From positions 1,178,001-1,242,000 of the forward strand of contig JAEUWY010000004.1 in assembly GCA_022059125.1 (NCBI GenBank): a stretch of 64,000 nucleotides of DNA. Direction: 5' to 3'. Below are positions 12,393-23,605 of this stretch, one piece after another. A model generated the notes under the pieces. It saw only the letters and a list, made by a program, of their open reading frames with translations. It was not told the DNA's origin and did not search any database. How positions within the stretch are numbered: position 1 is the first letter of the stretch; every line of letters begins with the position of its first letter. The DNA is from Corynespora cassiicola. Lineage: Eukaryota > Ascomycota > Dothideomycetes > Pleosporales > Corynesporascaceae. The position numbers and the translations under genes were made by a program.

Positions 12393-12823
12393 TTTAGCAG
12401 TTGGAAAATAACATATCAGTATGAGAATGATGTATTTCGAAAGAAACAATGCTTCAAAGTGGTATCCGAGTTGGTGCTCTGTTTTGGGGTCGCCCATACT
12501 TAATAAAACCGAGCTATATATGAGCCTAAGCAGTCCAAATTTGCTCGGACTAGGCGCACCGAGCTCGGGAAGTTCATTTTTGTAAGATGAAAAACTTGAA
12601 CCTTTTGATATTGTGTTCTTGGGATTCTGTTAGCTGCGGGGCTCATATCCGGCCCTTTCGGTATCGGAGTGCGACATCGGATTGTAAGCCCGATCGCACT
12701 TGCTCAACCATATCTCAGAATTTCAAAACATCCAAATGCGAATTGTATAATTTACCTCCCTTGGACTGTCTTGAATTCTTCCATTGTCTACATGCCATCC
12801 AATATCATTTAAAAGTCATCAAA
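12393..12823. other. Divergent promoter between aminotransferase and lyase-like gene
   Basis: The 430-bp gap separates two head-to-head genes, so it probably serves both. CGGACT, CCGAGCTCGG and CGG/CCG half-sites around 12540-12690 are compatible with Zn2Cys6 binding, but I cannot assign a specific operator. Confidence 0.4.
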
Positions 12824-14474
12824 ATGCCCCAGTTGGATATCTCCCTCCAGGACGAACAAAAGGTGTTCGAGGCTGATGTAGGAGCCATCGAAAAGCAATG
12901 GGCCTCCTCTCGACAATCCCACCTGAGAAGGTGACATGAACAGTTATTTTTGTTAGAGCAATATGCTAACTTGAAAAAGGCCCTATACTGCACGTACAAT
13001 AGCTGCTCTGCGCAACTCGATCGCCGCACAAGCGTCTTCATCATCCGTACAAGCCGTAAAACTCTGGAATCAGCTTCAACAGCATCGCAAGAGAGGGACC
13101 GCCGAATTGACATTTGGGACGACAGATCCAGTTGCGGTTTCCCAGATGGCAAAACATCAACAAACTGTTTATGTTTCCGGTGCACTGTGTGGATTCTCAG
13201 AAGTCAATATTCCGGGAATGGATCACGCAGATTATCCATGGGATACGGTACCAAAAGTTGTATCAAAAATCTTCAAGTCACAATTGTGGCACGACCAACG
13301 CCAGAGGCAATACAGACTCAGACATGCCCTTGATGAGAGACAAGAGCTGGAACACTGGGACTATCTGGCGCCTATTATTGCAGATGGCGACATGGGTTTT
13401 GGCAGCCTGACCAGCACAATGAAGATGACCAAGGAGTTTGTCGAGGCAGGTGTGGCAATGATTCACATCGATGACCTTGCCATTGGCATGAAAAAATTTA
13501 CTGTCGGGCAAGGCAGAACCGTGGTACCTACAAGCGAATACCTGGATCGTTTAACCGCAGTCCGAATGCAGTTTGACATCATGGGGGCCGAAACACTACT
13601 GCTGTGTCGCTGTGACACCGACCATTCCGAGTTCATTACAAGTGTGGTTGATGAGCGGGACCATGAATATGTCCTTGGTGCTACCAGACACGTGGAGACG
13701 CTACAAGAATGCTTGCGTGAAGCACAAAAGGGTGGAAAGGATCTCTCGACTGTCCGGAACGAGTGGAAGAACAGGGCATCTTTGATGACTTTTGATGAAG
13801 CAGTCAAGGCTATTTCTTCAGAAGAGAAGTATAATTTGTATTACTCTGAAGTTATGAAGCACCAGTTCCTGTCCCTCTCTCGTAGACGGGAAATTGCAAG
13901 CAGGTTGGTTGGGAAGGATGTGTACTTCGATTGGGAGATACCTAGATCTTCGATGGGTCAGTACATGTTCAAATCGAGTGTTAAAGCGGTGGTTGAGCGA
14001 GCTCTTGCTGCAGCACCTCTGGGAGATGTCACCTGGGCTCGTATGGACAGTCCTGTCTGGGAAGATCTTGTTGAATTTCACACCGAAATCCGTAAAGCAT
14101 ACCCCGACCGACTTTTTGCCTTTGGATACACTGGAGACTACGATTTCGCGAAAGCCGGGTTTTCTGAAGCACAAGTTAAGAGACTACATGTAGATTTGGC
14201 AAAGATGGGGATTGTATGGCAAGTTCAGCCCATTTGGAGTCTTCAAGGGCTGAATATGGTCACCGAGCAATTTGCAAAGTTGTGGGCAGAGGAGGGTATC
14301 TTTGGGTACATTCGATCTGTACAAAAGCCAGCGCTTTGTAAAAAACCCATGGCGGATGGCTTTGAAAAATTGAGCTATTGCGGTGGTTATCTGGCGGATG
14401 CATTCTTTGAGACCGTTGCTGGACAATCTATCTCTGAGCGCGGTCAAGGGATTGATTTCAAGCAACACCAATAG
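12824..14474 (+). CDS. Isocitrate-lyase superfamily protein with replaced catalytic motifs
   Basis: Two exons, 12824-12930 and 12980-14474, give 533 residues, the size of fungal isocitrate lyase (about 540). The 49-bp intron sits as in the family, and the join restores the conserved RPYTA. Family landmarks are present: VYVSGALCGFSE, YPWDTVP, WDYLAPIIADGDMGFG and WQVQPIWSLQGLN. The signature is not. KKCGH has become KKFTV (residues 207-211), so the catalytic cysteine is gone. The carboxylate-binding SPSFNW segment reads TGDYDF (420-425). The metal-site ED after the HI strand is DD, and the following RTD is RCD. The protein therefore keeps the ICL fold and metal-binding strand but probably handles a different substrate. 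The start ATG has an A at -3. It is divergent from the aminotransferase gene and convergent with the regulator gene. Confidence 0.88.
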
Positions 14475-14483
14475 CTCAATTGG

Positions 14484-16625
14484 TCATCTCCAACTTTCAA
14501 GATCAAATACACCAGGAAACGAAAGTAGACCATCGGAAGCCAAGGATTCGAGATTGCCTAAATTGCCGGAGAAAGTGTATTCTTGTTCTGTTGAGAATGG
14601 TAACTGAAAATTGAAGCTGTTGCTTATTGAAGTGGACGCGAACATTGAATGATCTCCACGGTTTGCCATAGCACTTGTCGGTGCATCAAGTAGACTGAGG
14701 GATTCATGGAAATGGCGTTGGAAATCATGAGTCAACATCTCCTCGATCATCCGTAGGATTGATCGATGAACAACTAAGGAACGAATCTGTGGCAACTTGT
14801 TCTGGATTATCTCAATTGTCTTGTCTGAGAGACGGGTTGGTGGCCGATTTGGTCGATCAACTAGCGGTATCTCTCTAGCGAGAAGTTCGAAGACATCCCG
14901 AAGGCAATCAGCTTTTGACCAGCGATCAGCCATTATGGCAAGTGTGTTAGAGCATGCTCTAAGGGCATCGGGAACGTCCAAAGACTCATAGCTTTCTGTT
15001 CTCTGTGTAGGGGGGGTCGCCCAAAAACAGTAAAGCAATGTGATACCTGATTGGAATTGCACTAGTAGCTGTCTTTCATCAGTATCGATTTTGTGAGGTG
15101 CGTGTCACAAATACCTTACCCCCAGCCACGGATGAGCAACCTGTCGATCTTTTTGCGTCTTACGAAACATGAGGCAAGCCTGGCTACTAGCTTGGACCGA
15201 CCAGTCGCCTGCAGGTCCTAGGACACTTTCACGAGTCGGTCGATGAAGCATCAACAAGGTATAATTGTAGATCACAGCTAGCCATCTTTGAGATGTGTAG
15301 CCCTTGGAATCTGGGTCTGAGAATTTTTGGGCCCGTGTTTTGTAACAATCAAGCTCTGAGAGTATTCGTATGCGCCAGTCCTGAACAGCATCATAATGTG
15401 TCGCGTAATCCGATCGGAGAGTAATGGCAGATATCTCGGATTGAATGCGACGACATTGGAGTATGTGTAACGAGGAGGAAACACAAGTGTATGACGGGGA
15501 ATCCGGTAGCTCGCACTCGGCCGGAGTCTTAATCGCAACTTCGAGAAGATCTTTATCACTAATGTTCGCGTACGGTTTGGTGGTGATCATCGAGTCTGGA
15601 ACGCAACAGGGGAGATCATAGGACGCCATAACAAGACGATCCAGCTTGTATGCACACCAGAAACAGCGGCGTCGTATCTGGACTTGGAGTCGCATGGCTA
15701 TATCAATCGGCTGCGGTTCAGTATCTGCAATGTGCAGTTGCTGCTGAATGCAATATCGCATCGTGGTGGAAGCCAATGAGATGATCCGTTCTGTAGAGCT
15801 TTGATGAAGAGCATGAATTGTCAATAGAAGGTATGCCTGTACATGAAGTATCTTGTCAGGCTGCTTCAACACTGCGGGTAGCATGGCGAGCCCTCTACGG
15901 TATAACGTTCCGGCAGTATAACGGCCGGCTTGAGATCGTCGGAGGAGTAATAAAGCTGTGGCATGGACTAAATGCACAAAGAAGCCATGCCACGCCTCAT
16001 TGGTCTCTTCCGTGGCTTCGCCAGCGTTCCAGGCGTCGTGCCACGAAAGAAAGTGATTCCAATAAAAGAATGGGTACTGGGGCTGAGCACGCTCTCTGTA
16101 GGCATTGACAAGCAAACTATCCAGTTCATCCGGCAGGCCTATGCGGCTGGGAAGGGCTTGTTGAAGCGGATCATTTGGAGACGTGTTGATTGCAATAGGT
16201 GAAGAGGCAGGTTGTGTTGATGGAGATGTTGCAAGTCCTAAGATCAGATGATCGAATCCGGGGCTCTCATGATCGGCTGCAAAGGCATGACAGACAGATG
16301 AACCCATTGTTGTTCTGGATTCTCGCGGTTCTCGCGGAGGAAAGTTGTCATGAACGACATGATCAAGACTTTGTTGCGGGTCGAGAGACTCCAGCTCGGC
16401 AATGCGCTCTTCTAGGACCCTCACATAATCAGGTTCGATGTTGGGCCGTATGGCTGGGGCCATGGGGATGCATTCCTCGCCAGACCTCAGGCAATTGGTA
16501 CAGGGCCTGCCATCTTCGCATTTCTGCTTTCTATGGCGGCAGCGCCGGCATGCAAGAGTTCTTTGTCTTTTGGCGGGAGGCTGGATGGCCACAGTGTCGT
16601 CGATGGCAGAGCCTTCCGTTGACAT
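14484..16625 (-). CDS. Zn2Cys6 fungal-specific transcription factor
   Basis: Two exons, 16625-15120 and 15068-14484, give 696 residues. The 51-bp intron joins HPWLG to LLVQFQSG in phase 0. The N-terminus has a basic stretch followed by the binuclear zinc cluster: cysteines 26, 29, 36, 42, 45 and 52 in C-x2-C-x6-C-x5-C-x2-C-x6-C spacing. A short heptad-like segment (VRVLEERIAELESL) follows and could dimerise. The middle domain has the fungal_trans pattern, for example RGLAMLPAVLKQPDKILHVQAYLLL and RRCFWCAYKLDRLVMASYDLPCC split across the domain. It should act in the nucleus as a DNA-binding regulator, probably of neighbouring metabolic genes. The stop codon lies 9 bp beyond the lyase-like gene stop on the other strand, so the transcripts must overlap. 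Confidence 0.9.
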
Positions 16626-17617
16626 TGTAAATGACCAGCTGTATCATGCCTTTGCTGCAATGTGCAAGTGCGGAAGGATAAAGGATGGGGAGCGACATGG
16701 CCGAGCTCAAACCCAGATATGTGCGGAGAGTGCGGGTATGGTCCCGAGCTCGGAGCCCTGGAGAGATAACGGAGAACTGAAGGTGGGGTGTGGCGCTAGG
16801 CCTTGTTTAGAGATTCCACGTGATGTGCTGACAGCGACCAGAGCGTCCCCGCTGTTGCCGCGATGAAAAGAAAGCTGCCAATGTAGCATCCAGTCAGAAT
16901 AATCTGTAGGCTCAGGAACCTGTGGTCACATAGCCAAAAGCAGCTTTCAGAGAACTTCCCTTCTTGAACGCTGCTGTTGGTCATTTCTCTACCAGGCCTA
17001 TTATACATCTTACAATGGCAGCGCAAGTATCACTGGCCTTCTGCAGAGCTGTTTCTTGCAAGGAAATCCAGGGCTGCTGATCAAGCATCAATAGAAGGTC
17101 AAGAGAACAAATAGATCTTGATCTCACCAGCGCAACACACGAGGGAGAAGGCTGCTTCCGCGCTCTCTTGTGTGGTATTAGACTCGCATTGTTCCTTTTC
17201 CGTTCTCCACTTCTTATGATCTTAGCATTTTCAAGACCAAGTCTATCCTTCTTGGCGTATTCTTCACTGAGTCTTCTGTAGATTAACCTTGTGGTATTGT
17301 GGAGAATTGGCATTCAAACAACTATTGTGTACTTGGATAGACATGATACGAAGTGCCAATACCCGTGAGGATCGTCATGTTGGAAGTCCCAGAAGCGTTC
17401 TATTGACTACGGGACGTTTTTTTCTCGTCAAATCCATCACAGCGTTAGCCTGCGAGTTTTCCGCGCCTCTGGCTGGATTTCTCCACCAATCAAACCTAGG
17501 CAGATGTGTCAGGGTTTAAATACCTCGCAAGTACCGTCGTGCAGCACGATTACATGCTCCCACGCCTCCTAACATTCTCGCTATACTCGACTTCGTCCTC
17601 TCCACTTTCCACTAAAG
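16626..17617. other. Intergenic, divergent promoter region
   Basis: This region lies between the regulator (minus) and the PEBP gene (plus). A 110-codon ORF on the minus strand (17313-16981) and a 76-codon one (17026-16796) have no recognisable motif. I do not call them. Confidence 0.45.
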
Positions 17618-18184
17618 ATGGAATCCAACGCCTCGGCCCTCGTTGAATCTCTAAAGTCGGCCAACCTCCTTCCATCAAAGGTTATCCCCGACGGTTTTAC
17701 ACCAGCGATACCCCTCAGCGTGGAATTTGAGACCAAGACCATCAACAACGGTAATCTTGTCCGTGTCAGCGATGTGAAATCCGCCCCGAGGGTGTCATTT
17801 TCATCGAACACGTCGGATACATACACGTTTATGCTCATTGATCCCGATGCGCCAACACCAGACGACCCCAAATTCGCGTACTGGAGACATTGGGTTGTCA
17901 TCAACATCAAGCCTGACTCCTCTGTTCCGAATACCGTTGATACCGGAATCACCCTGACGCAATACCTGGCCCCGGGAGTCAAGGATGAAAGTGCACCCCA
18001 CCGCTATACCTATTTATTGTTCAAGGAGCCAGCTGGATTCAAGGCAGCGAAGGAGGATGTGGGCGGTGAGGAGTTTGTCGACAGAAGGAGTTTCAAAGCG
18101 GATGAGTGGGCTCAGAAGTTTGGTCTGGAACTTGTGGGTGTCAACTGGATGACAGGAGCGGGAGATGGCTGGAAAGAATCTTAG
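17618..18184 (+). CDS. PEBP-family protein (phosphatidylethanolamine-binding / carboxypeptidase Y inhibitor-like)
   Basis: Single exon, 188 residues, no intron, no signal peptide. It carries the PEBP ligand-pocket motif DPDAPTPDDPKFAYWRHW and the later HRYTYLLFKEP segment, which with the DPDAP strand forms the anion-binding pocket. Fungal members include yeast Tfs1, an inhibitor of carboxypeptidase Y and of Ira2. The expected location is cytosol. The start ATG follows a pyrimidine-rich leader (about 17580-17610) typical of fungal promoters. The size matches short fungal PEBPs. I cannot tell which partner it binds. Confidence 0.9.
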   Translation: MESNASALVESLKSANLLPSKVIPDGFTPAIPLSVEFETKTINNGNLVRVSDVKSAPRVSFSSNTSDTYTFMLIDPDAPTPDDPKFAYWRHWVVINIKPDSSVPNTVDTGITLTQYLAPGVKDESAPHRYTYLLFKEPAGFKAAKEDVGGEEFVDRRSFKADEWAQKFGLELVGVNWMTGAGDGWKES

Positions 18185-19456
18185 CTTATGACCCATGGCC
18201 AGATCAGCTGTAATTAGACCTGCTAGGCTATCAATGACTCTGTTTGGTTCTTGGATACATTGAATATCTAATTGATAAACTAAATAACTGCCCTCTAGCT
18301 TTGCGTGTTGGAGCAGTGAGTTCAGAAACGACAGACTAAACCTTTTCAATCATATTAGTTTTAGGTATCAGGACTATTATGAATAGCGTAGAAAAATGCT
18401 AGTAAGGAAAATTAGCAATACAAGTTAAATACAAAGTCTTTTCAATAAACCTTTTTAGTGTAGAAAATATCTCAAAACATAGGAGTTTATTCAGAATAGG
18501 ATTTTATTGTAGTACTCTAGATGTAGCATTACTTATCTAAGGATTAAGTACAAAGTCTGAGAGTACAGAAAGTCTCTGTTATTTATTTTGTAGTACCATC
18601 TTTGTTATAAGAAGAATCTGTAGCAACAGCACAAAATAAACACCTTTTTAAACCAGGATATTAAAGCACAAAGCTTTTGTTTGACTGTATTCGGCTCAAG
18701 AGGCTATAGTCCGATTATAAGCATCAGTTGCAAGACATCGTCAGAGTCGACATTACACCAATTTTAACTGTTGACCAATAGATTGAGCGACTGAAGGACC
18801 GGAGGTGCGCGCATCAGAGCCCAAATTCTCTTATCTCACATGCTGCGGGGCGCTGGAGCGTGCATAAGTGAAGAATGATCTGCGGAGCTGTAATACTTAG
18901 TTTACCGCCGACCAGGTCTGGGGGGTTTTCCACTCCACAGGGAAGCATGCAGTCACTGGCATCACATGCATCACTACCGATCGACCGGCACAATGTCCGT
19001 TTTTTGTGACGTGGTTCTAGAAGCTGTGCAAAGGCTTGGCGACCAGAGTGACATGAAAAGGCTGCGGTAGAGGACGGTAGGACATTTGATTAGTTTTGAG
19101 GCTGTCGTGTTTGTAGTCAACTGAAGTTAACTTAGAAAAGTGCAATACATCAAACATATATAAAAAAAAGGTTCTGTAAGATTCACTGCGAGCGTTGACT
19201 CGCATACCTGCCAACTACCCACTCGTGCTGATTGGGGTGAGCGAACAACAACAATGCGATGACTTGAAACTATTCATAAGATCTGTTGTCTCATATTGAA
19301 GTGGCGCCTTGTTGGAGCAACGATGTGGACTGTGATGCTTATCATGATGATGATACACCATCGCAGATGTCCTTTTCTTTTATGGGGTCTATATACTTTA
19401 TGGATATATGTACGTCGCTTTCGTCGTGTCATAAAACAAGTTGGCTGAGAATCCCC
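18185..19456. other. Intergenic, AT-rich, no gene recognised
   Basis: This is the 3' side of both flanking genes. The stretch 18340-18680 is markedly AT-rich compared with its surroundings. No ORF with family signature and no transposon motif was seen. Confidence 0.5.
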
Positions 19457-20033
19457 TCATGAATCCGGGATGGCAGCAATGGCCTCAATCTCGACAAGGA
19501 AATCTCCGGGAAGTTTCCCAACCTCAACAGCAGTCCTCGCTGGCTTGGGTGTTGGCAGCATCGAGGCATAAACTTCGTTCATGGCGGCGTAGTCATCCAT
19601 ACTGGCAAGGAAGACAGTGGTCTTCATTACATAGTCCCATGAAGTGCCGGCTTCCTCGAGGATGACGGCGATGTTCTTGATGACTTGAGCCTAGAAGTAG
19701 GATTAGCAAACAGCCAAAGACTTCGTCCAGGCCAGCTGGAACCAAGGCTATACACACAGTCTGTGCTTCAATGCCGCCCTCGACAATGCTGCCGTTGAAA
19801 GATGGGACAGTTCCCGCGGTATAAACAACTCCCTTGGTCGTCATGGCGCCGCCGGCTGGGCTTTTGTTAGGGCAAGCTCAATATATGGGCTGGGACGCAA
19901 TATGCCTACATAGAATGGCACCTTGATTTCCGAGATAGGTCACGACTGGCTGCTCGGCCAGCTTGGGAGTGGGCTTCGCAAGCGCAGCGCCGGCCACGAG
20001 AAAAGCGGAGAGAAGAGAGGTGATGGAGAGCAT
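19457..20033 (-). CDS. Secreted RidA/YjgF-family imine deaminase
   Basis: Three exons, 20033-19910, 19855-19758 and 19690-19457, give 151 residues. Introns are 54 and 67 bp; the second join reads EAQT-AQVIKN. The body matches the RidA family (2-iminobutanoate/2-iminopropanoate deaminase): VYTAGTVPSFNGS, AQVIKNIAVILEEAGTSWDYV and PARTAVEVGKLPGDFLVEIEAIA, with the conserved arginine in PART. RidA proteins normally start directly at the domain. This one has a classical signal peptide first (MLSITSLLSAFLVAGAALA), so export is likely. The gene is divergent from a signal-peptide-bearing L-amino-acid oxidase whose imine products are RidA substrates. The first intron could use AAAAG or CCCAG as acceptor; only CCCAG keeps frame. 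Confidence 0.85.
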
Positions 20034-21515
20034 TTTGAATTGTGAGAGATTCTAGTCGCTACAAGAGCCAGGAGTAAAAGCGAAGTGATGGCTAAGATGT
20101 GGAGCTCCCTCCCACTGTAGGGAGGCGCCCCCCCCCAGATTTATATTCAAAAACGCTCAGCGTGCTGTCGTGCTTGGCATGCTGGAAACACACCCGCTCC
20201 CTGGAGTTTTTCGGCGCACGGGTGCTGGACAAGACTTTGAATGCTCGGCGAAGCTGTAAAGGATGCGATGCCAAACATTGGGCAAGATAGTTGATGCCGG
20301 GCGGAGGCGCACAGTGCGGATGGGCGCGCCGGCAGAGGACCGTTATCACGCCAAAGTTTGGTAATGGCGGTGGGTAGATGGCCGGTCCAACGATCTGGGA
20401 GCCGGGTCAAAGAACAGGATCCCCACCTTGGCCATTCCAAACGAGGCAGGGCGACGCTGAAGATGCGGGGCTTATCTGGTGGGATGGGTCCGCTGGGGAG
20501 CCCTCTCGAAGGCCCAAAAGCGGAAGGTCGCGGCTCTGGTGCGAGTGAGTCAAGACGGCGAGATAGCAAGCAAACGTAGGGGCTGGGCGCCCAGGCCGGA
20601 CGGGCGTGTCTTGTTATACGGCAGCGGGTCAGGGTGCGGTGTGGTGCAGTGCGGTGCGGTGGGCTGCTGGCGACGACGGCCATAGGGCGCGCTGACGTAA
20701 GTTGCGATAAAGGCCGCGTGCCCTCGCGATAGCGATTCCACGCTCGCTTGGGCGTTTCGGGCGGCTAGCTGCATGGTCACCTTTTTTTGTGTGTCCTTGA
20801 CCTGCCGTTGAACAGGCGGTTGTCTGCGTGTCTGGGAGTTCAGCGGGTGCTCCAGGGCTGGCCGGCGCCTGTCACGTGGTGTTGCTGCCGTAGAAGACGC
20901 TCCCCACCTTCTGGAAAAGCGCCCATTGCCCATCACATCCCCCCCCGTCTATCCTCCGACCAACCCATGTCTCTCTTCCCGGCCTGCTCGGAGCCGGAAT
21001 AAACTCCACTCCTGCATCCGTTATCTCTTTCTCCTCGTCCTCCGACTCGACAAACTGCCGATCTTCACCCGCAGAACCAACCTCCACACTATCCACCGTG
21101 GCAGGATCCCGCTACTGCATCTCCTCGCCTAACGGGATCCTCTGTCACCTGAGGGCGGGATGCCACCGGTGAATTCATGCTGAGACCCCATCCTCGACGA
21201 AAATTTTGTCTTCTCCGGCTTCCAATGGCGGCTTATCGCCGCCGCCCGAGTAGACATAGCCGCCAACATGCGGCAGCAGAGCGCCGTATGGCCGTGGCCA
21301 GCCTCGAAGAACACCGGCTAGAGGTGCGCCCTTCCGTGTACATTCGCCTGCCATTAGCAATCTATACTCATGATAAGAGGTAAGCGTTTGGTGGACCTCG
21401 AGCAGTGAATGCAAACCCTTGGTATATGAAGGGAAGATCTCTGCCTCTTCCTCCCAATGTCCCCCTCAACACTACCCTCGTACCCTTTCCACCACAACCT
21501 CCTTCATCCGAGAAC
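20034..21515. promoter_or_regulatory. Shared bidirectional promoter region of RidA and L-amino-acid oxidase genes
   Basis: This 1.48-kb GC-rich region separates two head-to-head genes. By eye I find seven HGATAR matches for AreA/NIT2-type GATA factors: 20285-20290, 20471-20476 (reverse), 20561-20566, 20705-20710, 20727-20732, 21021-21026 (reverse) and 21232-21237 (reverse). Random sequence of this length would give about four, so enrichment is modest. A poly-C run lies at 20129-20136. ORFs inside are low-complexity and unsupported. Confidence 0.45.
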
Positions 21516-23605
21516 ATGAAGGGGCTTTTCATAGCCTCATCGGTTGTGCTTTCCCTGGCCAACGGCGCCTTGTCCACGCCCGTGGTGCCTCGCTCCGAAA
21601 CCATCATCTTCAAGCCATTGACGGTCAAGACTGACTCCGTACACAACGTCCATGTCGAATTTGGGGACGATTCTTTCGAGGGCAAGGTCCGACTTGTATA
21701 TGGTGCCTGTTCCATGCAGAGTGCCGACCACAGGCACCATGAAGTTGGCTCCGTCTTTGTCGAGAGTTCAGCCCACCCCGAGCGTTTCATCTGGATCGTC
21801 CCTGACGACACTGTCCATGGCGGTTGCCTGCACGCCTTTTCTGGCTCCTCCATGATTGGCCGCTCAGCACCAATCACCGTCAAGCAGAACATGCGGAAGA
21901 GGGAGGACATTTCTGCAGTGTCAGACATGACCGGTCCGTGGTTCGATGGAGTCGCTTATATGCAGGCCAAGCAGAACAATGCATCCTTTGCGGCTGTGGC
22001 CAAGAGCAAGAAGATTGCCATTGTGGGAGGAGGAATGTCGGGCCTGATGACCAGTCTTCTCTTGGACTCGGTGGGCATCCACGACTGGCACATCACTGAG
22101 TCTTCTTACCGCGTTGGCGGTCGTATCCGGACCAAATATCTCGCCGGCACGACTCCGGACCAGTACCAATACCAGGAAATGGGGCCAATGAGGTTTCCCG
22201 TCTCGGTCAAGTATCCTGATACCAACGAAACACTCGACATCCAGGACCACAAGATGGTGTTTCAGTTGGCAGACGTATTGAACCAAATGAACGGCAACGC
22301 AACTGATCTTGCCGTCAACTTCATCCCTTGGATCCAGAGCAGCCCAAACGTCCCCGCAAACTCTAATGGATTCCGTCTCCCCAACAGCCGGATCCCGAGT
22401 GCTGCACAAATCCAGGCCAACTCGTCGTACAGGCTCGCAGCAGCAGAGTCTTCGGATCCCGAGGCGGCCGAGATGGCCGAAGAAGAGTACGAGTCGTTCA
22501 TCGATGCCACCAACGAGAGGCTTCGCAACGTGTCTCAGAACATCTACAAAGCACACAAGGAAGCAATCGAGAAGGGCCTTTTCCATTGGTCTGAGGCCGC
22601 ATACCTCCGCTATGCCCTGAATATGTCCGCTGACACTGTCGATTACGTTGCTGGATCCGACAACAGCCCAATGTGGGGTGAATGGTACGATACTGTTTAC
22701 TTCAGCGCAAACAACTGGCGGACCATCGACAAGGGCCTAGAGTCTCTTCCTCGTGCCTTCCTTCCCCACGTTCAGGATCGTCTTACTCTTGGCCGCAAGA
22801 TTGAGGGTGTCAAGTATGACAACGACACTGGAAAAGTATCGCTCCAGTGGCGTCAAGATCCGCTGGCCATGGAGCCACAGAGCGAGGAATATGACTATGC
22901 AGTGGTCGCGGTGCCGTTCTCCAAGGTCAGGCTCTGGCAGCTTCCAGACTATTCCTCGCTCTTGTCTCGTGCCATCAACACGTTGAACTACCAGCAGTCC
23001 TGTAAGGTCGCTCTGCACTACAAGACGAGGTTCTGGGAGAAGATGACTCCGCCCATCATTGGCGGCTGCGGTTCCGTTGATATTGCAGGCATTGGCAGCG
23101 TGTGCTATCCGGCTTACGAGATCAACTCGACTCGGCCCGGAGTCATTCTTGGATCCTACTCCTCCGGAACATACGCCCGATCCCTCGCGGCGCTGAGCAC
23201 AGCTGACCACGTCGCCCGTGTGCAGCGTGCCATGGTAGAGATCCACGGAGACGTTGCGGCCGAGCAATTCACTGGCGCGTACGATCGCCAGTGCTGGGAG
23301 GTCGACGAGCACCACGCCGGTGCCTGGGCAGCGCCGACCATTGGGCAGCAGGAGCTGTATATGCCAGCCTACTATGAAACCGAATTCAACACCATCTTTG
23401 TAGGAGAGCACACTTCGTGAGTAAACCCCAGCGCTGCCACGGCAAGACTGTACTGATGAATGCCCGCAGCATCACTCACGCATGGATCTTCTCCGCGCTC
23501 GACTCCGCGGTGCGCGGAACGACCCAGCTCTTGCTAGACATGGGCCTCGTCGACGAGGCTAAGCAGGTTGTTGAGACCTGGATGGGCCGATGGATCCATT
23601 TGTAG
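21516..23605 (+). CDS. Secreted FAD-dependent L-amino-acid oxidase
   Basis: Two exons, 21516-23416 and 23470-23605, give 678 residues. The 53-bp intron joins GEHTS to ITHAWIFSAL, the conserved C-terminal FAD contact. The chosen ATG starts a signal peptide (MKGLFIASSVVLSLANGALS); an in-frame ATG at 21405 would put 37 residues in front of it. Then come an N-terminal beta-rich region typical of fungal LAAOs, the dinucleotide-binding fold KIAIVGGGMSGLM (about residues 165-180), the RVGGRIRT motif and the MGPMRFPVS substrate-side segment. The enzyme oxidises L-amino acids to 2-imino acids with release of hydrogen peroxide, then ammonia and keto acid after hydrolysis. Several N-glycosylation sequons (NASF, NETL, NMSA) fit secretion. 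It is divergent from a RidA gene that also encodes a signal peptide. Confidence 0.92.
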
